NCBI RefSeq assembly: GCF_000313935.1 | Contig: NZ_AMSS01000054.1 | Span: forward strand, 44,192-108,191 | Length of the DNA: 64,000 nucleotides | From: Acinetobacter sp. WC-141 | Lineage (GTDB): Bacteria; Pseudomonadota; Gammaproteobacteria; Pseudomonadales; Moraxellaceae | Direction: 5' to 3' | Shown: positions 53,875-64,000 of the stretch, piece after piece | How positions within the stretch are numbered: position 1 is the stretch's first letter | How the letters are laid out: every line of letters begins with the position of its first letter | Made by a program: the position numbers and the translations under genes | Notes under the pieces: generated by a model | Databases searched by the model: none | What the model was told of the DNA's origin: nothing | What the model saw: only the letters and a program-made list of their open reading frames with translations

Positions 53875-54795
53875 TCAAGAAAACAAATATTGATAAACAA
53901 TATATGCAGCCAGTTTTGCTGTTCTGTTGTCTAAATCAAATTTTGGATTGCACTCAGCAATATCTAGAAGTTTGATTTTTCCAGTCTCTTGAATATGCTT
54001 AAAAATTGCCTCAAAAGTGGCTAAATCAATTCCTTTTACAGCAGGTGCACTGACTCCCGGTGCAACCGCAGCCGTGAAAACATCTAAATCAATCGTAACG
54101 TACAAACAGTCTACTTTTTCAATAAAAGCATCAACCGCTGCAAGCACGTTTGGTAGGTTAAAAATATTAACCTCATGGTCACGTAAATATGAACAATTCA
54201 GCACATCGGCTGTATCAAACAAAACTTTAGTATTGGCGTGGTTAGCAACCCCAATACATAAATAATTAAATTGTTTTTGATGCTGTTCTGAAAGTCGCGC
54301 TGCTTGTAAAAAAGGTGTTCCAGATGTCGCATATTCTGCTTCACGCAAATCAAAATGGGCATCGAAATTAATAATGCCTATTTTTTTATCTGGCGCATGT
54401 GCTTGTACATAGTGGAACAGACCGCTAAAACTGCCAAATGCAACTTCATGTCCACCACCAAGTACAATCGGTTTTAAACCATTTTGTAGGCTAGTTGCGA
54501 CTTGCTCGGCCAACTCAGTTTGAGCTTGCTCTAAATTGTCATATTCGCAGGTCACTGTACCTAAATCGACAATACTGACTGGACGATGAATCGGTAAGTT
54601 AGCAAGTTGATTACGGATTGCGTCTGGCGCATCGGCAGCACCGACTCGGCCTTTATTGCGCTTCACGCCTTCATCAGAGCTAAAACCAATCAACGCAAAT
54701 TCGGCATGTTGGGTTTTGTTCATAATATGATGAATACGTTGGTGTGCATCACCTTCGCCATCATGGCGGCCTTGCCATTTAAATGTGTGATTCAT
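53875..54795 (-). CDS. hutG: Formimidoylglutamase
   Basis: A 306-residue binuclear-manganese enzyme of the arginase family that hydrolyses N-formimidoyl-glutamate to glutamate and formamide, the last Hut step. Manganese motifs: GGGHEVAFGSF, INFDAHFDLRE and TIDLDVFTAAVAPGVSAPA. The arginase family also includes agmatinases, but context among hut genes fixes the role. The ATG at 54795 gives MNHTFKWQGRHDGEG; the longer frame to 54906 overlaps hutI and is not family-like. It follows hutI after 10 bases. Confidence 0.92.
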   Translation of the reverse strand: MNHTFKWQGRHDGEGDAHQRIHHIMNKTQHAEFALIGFSSDEGVKRNKGRVGAADAPDAIRNQLANLPIHRPVSIVDLGTVTCEYDNLEQAQTELAEQVATSLQNGLKPIVLGGGHEVAFGSFSGLFHYVQAHAPDKKIGIINFDAHFDLREAEYATSGTPFLQAARLSEQHQKQFNYLCIGVANHANTKVLFDTADVLNCSYLRDHEVNIFNLPNVLAAVDAFIEKVDCLYVTIDLDVFTAAVAPGVSAPAVKGIDLATFEAIFKHIQETGKIKLLDIAECNPKFDLDNRTAKLAAYIVYQYLFS

Positions 54796-54805
54796 ATGAC
54801 ACCGT

Positions 54806-56011
54806 TTAAAAAATAACTTCTTGTCCATGCTGAACGACTCGCTTAGGCAAATCGCCGCCAAGCCAGTAAACAATTTCAGATGGATGCTCAATATCCCAAG
54901 CGACAAAGTCAGCGACTTTACCCTGCTCTAAACTGCCGTGCGTTTGCTCTAAACCAAGCGCTTGTGCAGCATGAATAGTGACACCCGCTAATGCTTGTTC
55001 TGGCGTTAGGCGGAAGAGCGTACTGCCCATATTGAGCATTAAACGTAAAGAAAGTGCTGGAGATGTACCCGGGTTTAAATCGCTCGATAGCGCAATACGT
55101 ACGCCATGTTTAATGAGGCTTTCAATCGGCGGATATTGTGTTTCACGCAATAAATAAAAAGCGCCCGGCAATAACACAGCAACCGTACCCGACTCTGCCA
55201 TAGCTTTGACATCATCTTCGGTCATGTACTCTAAATGGTCAGCCGACAAAGCATGATAACGTGCTGCCAAGCTTGAACCACCTAGCGATGAGAGCTGTTC
55301 AGCATGAAGCTTAACGGGTAGACCCAATGATTGTGCCGTTTTAAACACACGTTCAACCTGAGCAGGTGAAAATGCTAAATGCTCACAGAATGCATCTACT
55401 GCATCGACTAAACCTTCAGCATGCAGTTTAGGCAGCATTTCTGTACAGATATGCTCAATATAAGCATCGCTTTGATCTTTGTATTCTGGCGGTAATGCAT
55501 GCGCAGCTAAACAGGTGCTTTTGACCGTCATTGGTAAAGCTTCACCAATTTGACGAATCACACGTAGCATTTTGCGCTCATTTTCGTAATTGAGGCCGTA
55601 ACCAGACTTAATCTCAATGGTGGTTACACCGTCTTGTTGCATGCAGCGAATGCGTTTAAGTGCTGAATTTAATAATTGTTCTTCGCTTGCTTCACGCGTT
55701 GCACGTACTGTACTGGCAATGCCGCCACCGCTTGCTGCAATTTCAGCGTAGCTTACACCTTGCAAGCGTTTTTCAAACTCAACACTACGATTGCCGCCAA
55801 ATACACTATGCGTATGGCAGTCAATAAACCCTGGGGTTACCCAAGCGCCATTTAAATCAACTGTTTCGGAATATGTATCGGTAGGAAGTTGTTGTTGTTT
55901 TCCAATCCATTGAATGAGATGCCCTTCTGTGACAATTGCAGCATCTTCAATGTAGGAGTATTGCCCATTTTGCATGGTCGCAATGTGGCAGTTTTGCCAA
56001 AGTTTTTTCAT
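54806..56011 (-). CDS. hutI: Imidazolonepropionase
   Basis: A 401-residue amidohydrolase converting imidazolone propionate to N-formimidoyl-glutamate. Zinc-site residues are in [15 protein letters not shown] (HxH at about 75-77), [12 protein letters not shown] and [26 protein letters not shown]. The ATG at 56011 follows a GAGGAAAGG site; the frame extends to 56035 without support. It is between hutT and hutG in the minus-strand operon. Confidence 0.94.
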   Translation of the reverse strand: MKKLWQNCHIATMQNGQYSYIEDAAIVTEGHLIQWIGKQQQLPTDTYSETVDLNGAWVTPGFIDCHTHSVFGGNRSVEFEKRLQGVSYAEIAASGGGIASTVRATREASEEQLLNSALKRIRCMQQDGVTTIEIKSGYGLNYENERKMLRVIRQIGEALPMTVKSTCLAAHALPPEYKDQSDAYIEHICTEMLPKLHAEGLVDAVDAFCEHLAFSPAQVERVFKTAQSLGLPVKLHAEQLSSLGGSSLAARYHALSADHLEYMTEDDVKAMAESGTVAVLLPGAFYLLRETQYPPIESLIKHGVRIALSSDLNPGTSPALSLRLMLNMGSTLFRLTPEQALAGVTIHAAQALGLEQTHGSLEQGKVADFVAWDIEHPSEIVYWLGGDLPKRVVQHGQEVIF

Positions 56012-56062
56012 GAGCCTTTCCTCAAAACTGCCCAATAGTTAAACCATTGGGCAGTTCATTTG

Positions 56063-57475
56063 TTAGCTTTCTATCTCAACATTTTGCTGGATAGGATTAC
56101 TTTCCTTTCCCAAGTTTTGCTGTGGTTTTACCCATATGCGATAAGCAATAGTTAAGAGTGCAAGCCATGTTATTCCGACATAAATTGCAGGACGTGAATC
56201 AGGGAAATAACCCATCATCACTAAAATAAACACCATAAAACCAATCGCGAACGCAGGTGCAACTGGCCAACCCCATACAGGGAAATCAAGTGCCTTAATT
56301 TCAGCAGTAGATAATTTACGGCGCATCGCAACTTGCGAAAGCAAAATCATGAGCCATACCCAAACCGTTGCAAAAGTGGCAATTGATGCAATGATCATGA
56401 ATACATTTTCAGGAATTAGGTAGTTCAACACCACACCAATTAACAGCACACCAGCCATAACCACAACAGTCATCCATGGCACACCATTACGCGATAATTT
56501 TTGGAAAATGCGAGGTGCTTGACCACGATTTGCCATACCATAAAGCATACGGCCAGCGCCAAATACATCACTATTAATTGCCGAAATCGCAGCAGTCACC
56601 ACCACAATATTTAAAATATTCGCGGCAGATTTAATGCCTAAATTTTCAAAAATTTGTACAAATGGGCTACCTTGGCTACCAATTTGATTCCATGGGAAAA
56701 TCGACATCAAAACAAAAATGGTCAGTACATAGAAAAGTAAAATACGTACTGGAACAGCATTAATTGCTTTTGGCAAAGTGGTTTTCGGGTCTTGTGATTC
56801 GCCAGCAGTTAAACCGATAATTTCGATGCCGCCAAAAGCAAATACAACCACAGATAAACATGCAACTAAGCCTGCAATACCATGCGGCATAAAGCCATCA
56901 TAAATCCATAAGTTTTGAATACCCGGTACTACACTGCTATGGTCAGCGTGGAAGCCATAGAACATTAAGCCTATTCCGCCTAAAATCATGGCAACAATGG
57001 CACTCACCTTGATGATGGAAAGCCAAAATTCAAGTTCACCAAAGACTTTAACGTGAATCAGGTTAATGGCACCCAAGAACATAATGAGAGATAAAATCCA
57101 GATCCACCGTGGTACATCGGGATACCAGAACCCCATATAAATACCAAAAGCGGTGACATCGGCAATCGCGACAATTACCATTTCAAAAACATAAGTCCAA
57201 CCCGTCGTAAAACCGGCCAGAGGACTAATGTATTGTGATGCATAGTGGCTAAATGAACCAGATACTGGGTTATGGACAGCCATTTCACCCAGTGCGCGCA
57301 TAACGATATAAATTGCAATCCCTGCAACGATATACGCCAATAATACTGAAGGCCCCGCCATTTTAATAGCAGTTGCCGAACCATAGAAAAGCCCAGTTCC
57401 GATTGCTGAGCCCAATGCCAAGAAACGAATATGGCGGGTGTTCAAACCCCGCTGTAGTGTGGAGTTTTGTGACAT
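56063..57475 (-). CDS. hutT: Histidine/amino-acid permease HutT
   Basis: A 470-residue APC-superfamily permease with about 12 membrane helices. The first helix carries [20 protein letters not shown] with the substrate-binding Gly-rich loop, followed by [27 protein letters not shown] (parts [16 protein letters not shown] and SHYASQYI). It resembles ProY/HutT. The start at 57475 has a GGAG site; the frame continues upstream to 57523. Position between hutH and hutI indicates histidine or urocanate as substrate. Confidence 0.88.
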   Translation of the reverse strand: MSQNSTLQRGLNTRHIRFLALGSAIGTGLFYGSATAIKMAGPSVLLAYIVAGIAIYIVMRALGEMAVHNPVSGSFSHYASQYISPLAGFTTGWTYVFEMVIVAIADVTAFGIYMGFWYPDVPRWIWILSLIMFLGAINLIHVKVFGELEFWLSIIKVSAIVAMILGGIGLMFYGFHADHSSVVPGIQNLWIYDGFMPHGIAGLVACLSVVVFAFGGIEIIGLTAGESQDPKTTLPKAINAVPVRILLFYVLTIFVLMSIFPWNQIGSQGSPFVQIFENLGIKSAANILNIVVVTAAISAINSDVFGAGRMLYGMANRGQAPRIFQKLSRNGVPWMTVVVMAGVLLIGVVLNYLIPENVFMIIASIATFATVWVWLMILLSQVAMRRKLSTAEIKALDFPVWGWPVAPAFAIGFMVFILVMMGYFPDSRPAIYVGITWLALLTIAYRIWVKPQQNLGKESNPIQQNVEIES

Positions 57476-57539
57476 TATAATCTCCAATCCTTGAGGAAAT
57501 TTAGTTAGATTCGGCCACTCCATGTGACCGTTTTATCAA

Positions 57540-59078
57540 TCACACTTCAGATAAACTTGGGAGTAGTTTTGGAATAATTAACTCGTTTAAACAACCACTC
57601 GAGAGTAATTCACTTGCCTGTTCAATATCAGGAGCAAAGAAACGGTCTTCACTGTAGTAAGGAACTTGATCGCGCAAGATTTTACGAGCTTGTTCAAGTT
57701 TAGGCGAGCTTTTTAAGCCTTCACGGAAGTCTAGACCCTGACAAGCGCCTAACCATTCGACAGCTAAAATGCCACGAACGTTATCCGCCATTGGCCAAAG
57801 TCGTTTACCCGCATTCGGAGCCATAGATACATGGTCTTCCTGATTCGCTGAAGTTGGTAAACTATCAACACTTGCTGGATGTGCAAGTGCTTTGTTATCA
57901 CTCGCAAGCGCTGCTGCGGTCACTTGAGCAATCATAAAGCCCGAGTTCACACCACCATTTGCAACTAAGAACGGTGGAAGCTGTGACATGTGGCGGTCCA
58001 TCATCATCGAAATACGACGTTCTGAAAGTGAACCAATTTCTGCGATTGCCAATGCTAAATTATCTGCCGCCATTGCTACAGGTTCTGCATGGAAGTTACC
58101 ACCAGAAATCACATCACCTTGTTCTGCAAAAACAAGCGGGTTATCAGATACAGCATTTGCTTCAATTTCTAAAACTTCAGCAGCCTGACGGATTTGGGTT
58201 AAACATGCACCCATCACCTGTGGTTGGCAACGTAAAGAATACGGATCTTGAACTTTGCTACAGTCTTCGTGTGAATGTGCAATTTCACTTGATTCTGTTA
58301 AGAGATCACGATACGCCGCAGCCACATCAATTTGACCACGTTGACCACGAACTTCATGAATACGAGCATCGAATGGTGAGCGTGAACCCAACATTGCTTC
58401 AACACTTAAGCCACCACAAACTGTCGCAGCCGCAAATAAATCTTCAGCTTCAAACAAGCCACGTAAAGCGTAAGCAGTTGAAACCTGCGTACCATTTAGA
58501 AGTGCCAAGCCTTCTTTAGCCGCTAAAGAAATTGGCTCTAAACCTGCAATTTTTAAAGCTTCAACTGCCGGTAACCATTCACCTTTATAACGCGCTTTAC
58601 TTTCACCTAGTAAAATCAATGACATATGTGCAAGTGGAGCTAAGTCACCTGAAGCGCCTACTGAACCCTTAAGAGGAATATGCGGATAAACTTCAGCATT
58701 AATTAAAGCCAACAAAGCATCAATGACTTTACGGCGAATACCTGAGAAACCACGTGCCAAGCTATTTGCTTTCAATAGAATAATTAAACGAACCATTGCA
58801 TCATCAAGTGCTTCACCTACACCTGCTGCATGCGAAAGAACTAAAGAACGCTGTAATTTTTCTAAATCTTCAGGAGCAATCTTGGTTGAAGCAAGTAAAC
58901 CAAAACCTGTGTTAATGCCGTAAGCTGTACGTCCTTCATTTACAATCTGTTCTACACAAGCCACGCTTGCGTTAATTGCAGCTGAAGCACTGTCATCTAA
59001 TTTAACTTTAATCGGGTTGAGGTAAGCTCGACGTAAATCAGCTAAGGTTAATTTTCCCGGTTGGATCAGTAATTCCAT
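57540..59078 (-). CDS. hutH: Histidine ammonia-lyase
   Basis: A 512-residue enzyme eliminating ammonia from histidine to urocanate. The MIO cofactor forms from the Ala-Ser-Gly of [16 protein letters not shown] at about residue 142. Others are [12 protein letters not shown] at the N-terminus and [31 protein letters not shown], and [12 protein letters not shown]. Length is standard. An AGGAAG site precedes the ATG. It follows hutU and precedes hutT; no terminators lie between. Confidence 0.95.
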   Translation of the reverse strand: MELLIQPGKLTLADLRRAYLNPIKVKLDDSASAAINASVACVEQIVNEGRTAYGINTGFGLLASTKIAPEDLEKLQRSLVLSHAAGVGEALDDAMVRLIILLKANSLARGFSGIRRKVIDALLALINAEVYPHIPLKGSVGASGDLAPLAHMSLILLGESKARYKGEWLPAVEALKIAGLEPISLAAKEGLALLNGTQVSTAYALRGLFEAEDLFAAATVCGGLSVEAMLGSRSPFDARIHEVRGQRGQIDVAAAYRDLLTESSEIAHSHEDCSKVQDPYSLRCQPQVMGACLTQIRQAAEVLEIEANAVSDNPLVFAEQGDVISGGNFHAEPVAMAADNLALAIAEIGSLSERRISMMMDRHMSQLPPFLVANGGVNSGFMIAQVTAAALASDNKALAHPASVDSLPTSANQEDHVSMAPNAGKRLWPMADNVRGILAVEWLGACQGLDFREGLKSSPKLEQARKILRDQVPYYSEDRFFAPDIEQASELLSSGCLNELIIPKLLPSLSEV

Positions 59079-59165
59079 GTTGGCTTCCTAATTTTTTACA
59101 CTATATTCTGCTGAGACGGTGCTTTTCACAATTGCAAAAAGCACCGCCAGTTCTTCCATGTGTTT

Positions 59166-60842
59166 TTATTGAGTGATCATTGGCAAGTTTAAGCCTTGCT
59201 CTTTCGCACAGTTAATCGCAATTTCATAGCCGGCATCTGCATGACGCATAACACCTGTTGCAGGGTCATTAGTCAGTACACGAGCAATACGTGCAGCAGC
59301 GTCATCTGTACCATCACACACAATTACAACGCCTGAGTGTTGAGAGAAGCCCATACCTACACCGCCACCATGGTGTAGAGAAACCCAAGTTGCGCCGCCC
59401 GCTGTATTTAACAATGCATTTAATAAAGGCCAATCTGATACGGCGTCTGAGCCATCTTGCATTGCTTCAGTTTCACGGTTTGGACTCGCAACCGAACCTG
59501 AGTCTAAGTGGTCACGACCAATTACGACTGGTGCAGATAATTCACCGCTACGAACCATTTCGTTAAATGCCAAACCAAGTTTTGCACGTAAACCTAAACC
59601 AACCCAACAAATACGCGCTGGTAAGCCTTGGAAGCTAATGCGTTCACGTGCCATGTCTAACCAGTGATGTAAATGTTCATCATCAGGAATTAACTCTTTA
59701 ACTTTGGCATCTGTTTTATAAATGTCTTCTGGGTCACCAGAAAGCGCTGCCCAACGGAATGGACCAATACCGCGGCAGAACAATGGACGAATATATGCAG
59801 GAACGAAGCCAGGGAAATCAAAAGCGTTTGCTACGCCTTCTTCTTTCGCCATTTGACGAATGTTATTACCATAGTCAAATGTTGGAACACCCATTTTTTG
59901 GAAATCGAGCATCGCTTGTACGTGTTTTGCCATCGACTGTTTTGCAGCTTTTACAACAGCTTCTGGTTCTGTTTTCGCACGTTCACGGTATTCATCCCAA
60001 GTCCAGCCTACTGGTAGGTAGCCATTGAGTGGATCGTGTGCACTTGTTTGGTCGGTTACCATGTCAGGACGTACACCACGGCGAACAAGCTCAGGTAAAA
60101 TTTCTGCAGCATTGCCATGAAGTGCAATTGAAATGACCTTACCTTCTTTCGTATAACGATCAATACGCGCTAAAGCATCGTCTAAATCAGTTGCTTGTTC
60201 ATCTACATAACGAGTACGTAAACGGAAATCGATGCTTGCTTGCTGGCATTCGATGTTTAAAGAACAAGCCCCTGCAAGTGTTGCAGCTAAAGGTTGAGCA
60301 CCACCCATACCGCCTAAACCAGCAGTAAGAACCCAACGGCCTTTTAAATCACCATTGTAGTGTTGGCGGCCTGCTTCAACGAAAGTTTCGTAAGTACCTT
60401 GTACAATGCCTTGGCTGCCGATGTAGATCCAAGAACCTGCTGTCATTTGACCGTACATTGCCAAAGCTTTAGCGTCTAATTCGTTAAAGTGTTCCCAGTT
60501 TGCCCAGTGCGGTACAAGGTTTGAGTTTGCAATTAAAACACGTGGTGCATCTTTATGAGTTTTAAATACACCGACTGGCTTGCCTGATTGAACTAATAGA
60601 GTTTCATCAGTTTCAAGATTTTTTAAAGTATCTACAATTTTGTCGAAACATTCCCAGTTTCGTGCTGCACGGCCAATACCACCGTATACAACCAACTCTT
60701 TCGGGTTTTCTGCAACGTCCGGATCAAGGTTATTCATCAACATACGTAATGGAGCTTCAGTTAACCAACTTTTAGCCGTCAATTCAGTGCCGCGTGGCGC
60801 ACGAATTTCTACATCACGAAATTTTGTTGTCATTGTTGTCAC
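59166..60842 (-). CDS. hutU: Urocanate hydratase
   Basis: A 558-residue enzyme with tightly bound NAD, hydrating urocanate to imidazolone propionate. Signatures: the NAD-binding [20 protein letters not shown] region at about residue 170, [36 protein letters not shown] and [17 protein letters not shown]. Two starts are possible: GTG at 60842, eight bases after GGAAGGAG, and ATG at 60833. GTG has better spacing. A HutC-like palindrome lies about 80 bases upstream. Confidence 0.95.
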   Translation of the reverse strand: MTTMTTKFRDVEIRAPRGTELTAKSWLTEAPLRMLMNNLDPDVAENPKELVVYGGIGRAARNWECFDKIVDTLKNLETDETLLVQSGKPVGVFKTHKDAPRVLIANSNLVPHWANWEHFNELDAKALAMYGQMTAGSWIYIGSQGIVQGTYETFVEAGRQHYNGDLKGRWVLTAGLGGMGGAQPLAATLAGACSLNIECQQASIDFRLRTRYVDEQATDLDDALARIDRYTKEGKVISIALHGNAAEILPELVRRGVRPDMVTDQTSAHDPLNGYLPVGWTWDEYRERAKTEPEAVVKAAKQSMAKHVQAMLDFQKMGVPTFDYGNNIRQMAKEEGVANAFDFPGFVPAYIRPLFCRGIGPFRWAALSGDPEDIYKTDAKVKELIPDDEHLHHWLDMARERISFQGLPARICWVGLGLRAKLGLAFNEMVRSGELSAPVVIGRDHLDSGSVASPNRETEAMQDGSDAVSDWPLLNALLNTAGGATWVSLHHGGGVGMGFSQHSGVVIVCDGTDDAAARIARVLTNDPATGVMRHADAGYEIAINCAKEQGLNLPMITQ

Positions 60843-60917
60843 AGGCGGACTCCTTCCTTTGAGCTTACATCAGCAGAACATCACTTGTTTCTGCATTTGT
60901 ATAGTAATGTATTAACT

Positions 60918-60927
60918 TGTATATACA
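60918..60927. promoter_or_regulatory. Candidate HutC operator before hutU
   Basis: The 10-bp palindrome TGTATATACA. An identical one precedes hutC (62471). HutC proteins of Pseudomonas bind similar TGTATA-type palindromes and release with urocanate. Confidence 0.6.
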
Positions 60928-61034
60928 TCCATATACTACACAAATATTTTACGGCGTGAAGAGGCTTGCTCATATTTTTTTAACAAAATTGAATAAGCTT
61001 ATGAATTAAATTAATTTATTTTTATATTAGGCAC

Positions 61035-61074
61035 AAAAAAAGCACATATCTTTTCACTCGACATGTGCTTTTTA
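61035..61074 (-). terminator. Terminator after hutD
   Basis: AAAAAGCACAT, loop of about 15 bases, ATGTGCTTTTT, past the hutD stop. Confidence 0.75.
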
Positions 61075-61093
61075 AGTCGTAGATAATGTCTTT

Positions 61094-61669
61094 TTATCGT
61101 TGAATTAACTCAATAACATAGCAACTTTTGTGTTGTTTTTTTGGAAAATTGACGGAAGTAACTCCAGCCTTTTTTTCAATTCTTAATGTCTCGTGAGCAG
61201 CAACGTGAACGGAATGATCATCCACATTTACTTCCGTTTCAGAACCACTATTAAAAATAAAAATCAGGTCTGCCGAACTTAAAAAGGTCTGTGCTTCTGT
61301 ACTGTCTACTCTCTGAAAGCGGGCATGAAACTTTGCAGGATCATAAATTAAATTTAAATCTCGAATTGCACCGTCTACCAGTTCACTTTGAACCTGACTC
61401 TCACCATGAAAAGCAAAAATATCACCTTGGTTCAGCGTTTTGGCAGGAAGATCATCGACATGCAATACCATGCCTTTCCCATCAAGCACACTAATAATTC
61501 GCTGCTTATGGGGAAATAGCGAAAATGGCCCAGAAGTTGTCACGTCTGCCATCGAAATGCGCCAATCGAAATCAGCTTCACCTTGGCTTCGCGCAATTTC
61601 TAAAGTAAAGCCCGCACCGTTTTTCCAAAGCATTTTTGTATATTGATCGGCCCTGATCAATTCAATCAT
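61094..61669 (-). CDS. hutD: HutD-family protein
   Basis: A 191-residue cupin-like protein. It has MLWKNGAGFTLEIARSQGEADFDWRISMADVTTSGPFSLFPHKQRIISVLDGKGM (parts MLWKNGAGFTLEIA, FDWRISMADVTTSGPFS and RIISVLDGKGMVL), the conserved HutD N-terminal region. HutD is found in hut operons of Proteobacteria and is thought to limit hut expression, though its biochemical role is unproved. Its start overlaps the hutC stop by four bases (ATGA). It ends the hutC-hutD unit. Confidence 0.87.
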   Translation of the reverse strand: MIELIRADQYTKMLWKNGAGFTLEIARSQGEADFDWRISMADVTTSGPFSLFPHKQRIISVLDGKGMVLHVDDLPAKTLNQGDIFAFHGESQVQSELVDGAIRDLNLIYDPAKFHARFQRVDSTEAQTFLSSADLIFIFNSGSETEVNVDDHSVHVAAHETLRIEKKAGVTSVNFPKKQHKSCYVIELIQR

Positions 61670-62418
61670 GGGTTAAATTTCCCTTCAAGATAGTAGCGGC
61701 TACCCGGATAAATCAGACGTGCACTTGAAATAAGTTGTTTGTTTGACCATGTGCGACGACGGATCAACAAGCATGGCTCAGCTTTTGTGATCTTCAACCA
61801 TTTACACTCTTGCGGAGATGCTAAAACTGCCTCAACAATATGCTCACCTTCTGACACAGGTGCTTTTGCCATGAGGTAAGCATTTGGGGTAATGGTTTTA
61901 AAATCTTGTTGTAGATAATCTGGAATCAGTGCTGCGTCGACTAAACGATCTTCGACCTGAACAGGTACATCATTTTCATAATGCACAATAATCGAGTGAA
62001 ATAATCTTTGCCCTTCGCGAGTCTGCATTAACACGCTTTGCTCTGCATTTGCATAAATTTGTTCTAAGACTAAAACTTCAGCGTGGTGCTTATGGTTTCG
62101 TGCAATAATCTCATCGGCAATATTATTAATCTGAAAAAGTGCAGTTCGACCTTGCCCTTCAGCTACGAAAGAACCCACACCCTGAATTCGAACAAGTAGG
62201 CCCTCAGTCGTTAATTCACGAAGCGCACGGTTTACCGTCATACGGCTACAGCCAAGTTGATTCACCAGTTCACTTTCCGAAGGAATTTTTTTATTTACAG
62301 CCCAAGTACCTTCATAAATCTTTTGTGAAATCAGCTGTTTGACGCGTTGATATAAAGGAACTGGACTATCAGCTTCAATCGAAAGCTCAGCATGTTCTTG
62401 TTTTGATGTTCTGGGCAT
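61666..62418 (-). CDS. hutC: Histidine utilisation repressor HutC
   Basis: A 250-residue GntR/HutC-subfamily regulator. The winged-helix domain has VPLYQRVKQLISQKIYEGTW, KIPSESELVNQLGCSRMTVNRALRELTTEGLLVRIQGVGSFV (parts KIPSESELVNQLGCSRMTVN and LTTEGLLVRIQGVGSFVAEG). The UTRA effector domain (about 90-240) should bind urocanate. It is transcribed together with hutD and has a TGTATATACA palindrome 50 bases before its start, so it probably represses itself. Confidence 0.92.
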   Translation of the reverse strand: MPRTSKQEHAELSIEADSPVPLYQRVKQLISQKIYEGTWAVNKKIPSESELVNQLGCSRMTVNRALRELTTEGLLVRIQGVGSFVAEGQGRTALFQINNIADEIIARNHKHHAEVLVLEQIYANAEQSVLMQTREGQRLFHSIIVHYENDVPVQVEDRLVDAALIPDYLQQDFKTITPNAYLMAKAPVSEGEHIVEAVLASPQECKWLKITKAEPCLLIRRRTWSNKQLISSARLIYPGSRYYLEGKFNP

Positions 62419-62771
62419 AACAAATACTCAAAAAGGCAGCAGGCAAAAAGGTATTTTAGTTGACATACTATGTATATACAACTACATACAACATGTTAAT
62501 TTATGAATTAAATAGATTTTAAAAAGTTTAAAAAATAAACATGGCTCAATAAGAGCTAATTTAAAGTTTTATGTAGAGAAATTCAAATATATAAATGCTT
62601 TATCAATATTTATTTAATAGTTATTTCTGCTATGCCTTGACTCAATTCAAGGATGTAAAAAGTACCGTCTTTTCTGGTTTACGAAATGATGCTTAAAATT
62701 TTTATTTAAAATAACTGATCGATAGTATTCTTCTGCCACACAGTATATTAATAAAACTGGAAGCACATCGA
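62419..62771. other. Intergenic region between hutC and the broken acyltransferase
   Basis: About 350 bases of AT-rich sequence. It holds the hutC promoter and palindrome on the minus side, and an inverted CCTTGA...TCAAGG pair at 62635-62652 that could be an operator of the plus-strand acyltransferase gene. No gene or structured RNA of good quality. Confidence 0.5.
62471..62480. promoter_or_regulatory. Candidate HutC operator before hutC
   Basis: TGTATATACA, exactly the palindrome found in front of hutU (60918). Further partial matches (TGTATG, CATACA) surround it at 62464-62490. Fits autoregulation by HutC. Confidence 0.6.
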
Positions 62772-63142
62772 ATGCGTAATTATAAAATAGATATTCTTCG
62801 AGGAATTTCTATCCTTTTGGTTCTTTTACATCATTTTAATATTCCCTATAAACTTAAAGATACATGGTTAGGTTTTAATTTCTTAGGTGAAGCTTTTAGC
62901 ACAGTCATCGCAAGAAACGGAAATTATGGCGTGACCATGTTTTTTGTGATTTCGGGTTTTTTAATTACCCATCACACCTTAAAAAGAGACAAACAATTTT
63001 CGAAAATTAACCTCAAGCATTTTTATATCCGACGGGCAGCGCGTATTTTACCGTGTCTGGTTTTACTCATTTTAGGTGTAAGCATACTTGGGTCATTTGA
63101 CTTAAAACCCTTTATGAACCAAGCTCCGAATGGCATTGAGGG
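62772..63142 (+). pseudogene. Acyltransferase-3-family protein, broken by an IS
   Basis: The N-terminal part of an OafA-type membrane acyltransferase: MRNYKIDILRGISILLVLLHHF with the conserved His, YGVTMFFVISGFLITHH and LKHFYIRRAARILPCL. After about 124 residues (ILGSFDLKPFMNQAPNG) the frame runs into an IS30 end and stops at 63182. Full members are about 350-650 residues with 10 membrane helices, so this copy is truncated. In other strains the intact protein might modify lipopolysaccharide or capsule; that is inference. Only the upstream part is in the window. Confidence 0.75.
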
Positions 63143-64000
63143 CAGAGTAAAACTTGAAGTGCGACATAAACCACCTAATTAATTTAAAGGGTTTATGGAG
63201 TATATAAAATTGTCATACCATCATCTTAACTTTGAAGATCGTACTGCATTAATGCTTGAGTCAAGAAAAGAAGGCTTTTCAGCCAGAAAATTTGCTGAAC
63301 TCATTAAAAGACATCCTAGTACGATCTATCGTGAGCTTAAAAGAAATAGCATCAATGACGTTTATCAAGCTCGATATGCTTCTGATAACACCTTCGCTAG
63401 ACGTAGACGTGGTCACAGAAAACTCAAAATCGATTCAATCCTCTGGAAATTTATTGTTGAAGCGATCCGTTGTTTATGGTCTCCTCAGCAAATAGCAAAG
63501 CGTTTAAAGACATTTCCTGATTTGGATCAAACAATGAATGTAAGCCATACAACGATTTATTCAACGATACGAGCATTACCAAAGGGTGAGTTGAAAAAAG
63601 ACTTATTATCCTGTCTGCGTCATGAAAATAAAAAGCGAAAAGCTAACGGTGAACCTAAAAAAGATTCTATATTACAGGATATTAAAACTATTCATGAGCG
63701 CCCAGCCGAAGTTCAAGAAAGAAAAATACCGGGTCATTGGGAAGCTGATTTAATTAAAGGTAAAGACAATAAAAGTTCGATAGCAACACTTATTGAACGA
63801 AATACACGGCTCTGTATCTTGGCAACATTACCTGATGCAAAGGCAGAATCAGTGCGCAAGGCTTTAACTGAAGCTCTGAAATATTTACCTGCAGAACTGC
63901 GTAAAACGTTGACCTATGACCGTGGACGCGAGATGTCAGAACATAAAATACTCGAAGAAGATTTAGGCATAGATGTATATTTCTGTGACCCACATTCACC
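63143..64000 (+). mobile_element. IS30-family insertion sequence, left part (runs off window)
   Basis: The left boundary is near 63141-63152, where the acyltransferase reading ends, followed by an end-like sequence containing CTTGAAGTGCGACATAAA (63153-63170). This resembles but does not match my memory of the ISAba125 end. Transposase coding begins 63195. The right end, the target duplication and full identity cannot be seen. Confidence 0.75.
63195..64000 (+). CDS. IS30-family transposase, partial at right edge
   Basis: A frame open from the ATG at 63195 (site TAAAGGG) through the window edge, 268 residues visible. The N-terminal helix-turn-helix has LNFEDRTALMLESRKEGFS and HPSTIYRELKRNS; a central SPQQIAKRL and SHTTIYSTI follow. 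The DDE domain starts with IPGHWEADLIKG (first Asp) and LTYDRGREMSEH (second Asp); the third acid should lie beyond the edge. This is the IS30 pattern. It interrupts an acyltransferase gene in the same orientation. Confidence 0.85.
   Translation, partial: MEYIKLSYHHLNFEDRTALMLESRKEGFSARKFAELIKRHPSTIYRELKRNSINDVYQARYASDNTFARRRRGHRKLKIDSILWKFIVEAIRCLWSPQQIAKRLKTFPDLDQTMNVSHTTIYSTIRALPKGELKKDLLSCLRHENKKRKANGEPKKDSILQDIKTIHERPAEVQERKIPGHWEADLIKGKDNKSSIATLIERNTRLCILATLPDAKAESVRKALTEALKYLPAELRKTLTYDRGREMSEHKILEEDLGIDVYFCDPHS

Noticed and set aside
57959..58519. A 186-residue open frame on the plus strand inside hutH
   Set aside because: It is the antisense shadow of a strongly conserved enzyme, has low-complexity His/Leu/Gln-rich content and no ribosome site.
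63256..63495. A 79-residue frame near the right edge
   Set aside because: It overlaps the IS30 transposase in another frame; the transposase motifs are in the frame from 63195.
63143..64000. ISAba125 as the identity of the IS30 element
   Set aside because: The visible end is similar in style but not the same as the ISAba125 end I remember; only part of the element is in the window.

Overview
The window is a chromosomal segment of an Acinetobacter, most likely of the A. baumannii/calcoaceticus group. Evidence is the low-GC protein-coding style, a divided hut cluster with HutC-type operators, the yqiA-parE, phoB-phoR, serB/ahpA-like and ribB-ribH-nusB-thiL-pgpA-glmU-glmS neighbourhoods, a type VI secretion VgrG cassette and a urate-to-glyoxylate gene cluster. 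Most genes are ordinary chromosomal housekeeping or catabolic genes. No rRNA, tRNA or CRISPR array was seen.

Layout. 1-1457 (minus): an exported protein cut by the window edge, an outer-membrane 'transporter' barrel and an ankyrin protein. 1605-1955: a ribosome hibernation factor. 2208-9257: a complete purine-ring degradation set: hpxO (urate oxidation), uraH, uraD, puuE, alc and allA, with an NCS2 permease and a Tsx-like outer-membrane channel, taking urate to glyoxylate plus urea. 9380-11859: yqiA-parE. 12070-13413: a cytosolic lipase-like hydrolase. 13475-18496 (minus): vgrG, a predicted GH19-like peptidoglycan-degrading effector and a predicted periplasmic immunity protein. 18655-26084: dsbB, gshA, a DUF924 protein, a lipoprotein, a DUF445 membrane protein, an aminotransferase and a MATE transporter. 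26141-27858: an SDR and a divergent TetR regulator around a perfect palindrome. 28113-30191: phoB-phoR with an upstream Pho-box-like repeat.

30257-33707: three exported proteins (secretory lipase, AcfC-like binding protein, acetamidase/formamidase). 34132-41904: psd, a sulfurtransferase, pncB, dtd, an SCP2 protein, a small membrane protein, serB and a divergent AhpA/YtjB-like membrane protein. 42144-45627: riboflavin genes ribB (with a degenerate RibA-like half) and ribH, then nusB, thiL and pgpA. 45644-48859: glmU-glmS, ending in an apparently empty Tn7 attachment region. Downstream is a 0.9 kb AT-rich gap that holds one sharply GC-richer, heavily self-complementary element of about 250 bases, probably a phage-immunity-type C4-like RNA. 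50281-53622: LysE exporter, murI and a DUF885 protein. 53875-62418: the histidine utilisation genes hutG, hutI, hutT, hutH, hutU, hutD and hutC, with identical palindromes in front of hutU and hutC.

The right edge holds an acyltransferase gene broken by an IS30-family insertion sequence whose transposase runs off the window. The most accessory-looking parts are the vgrG cassette, the structured element downstream of glmS and the IS30 insertion.
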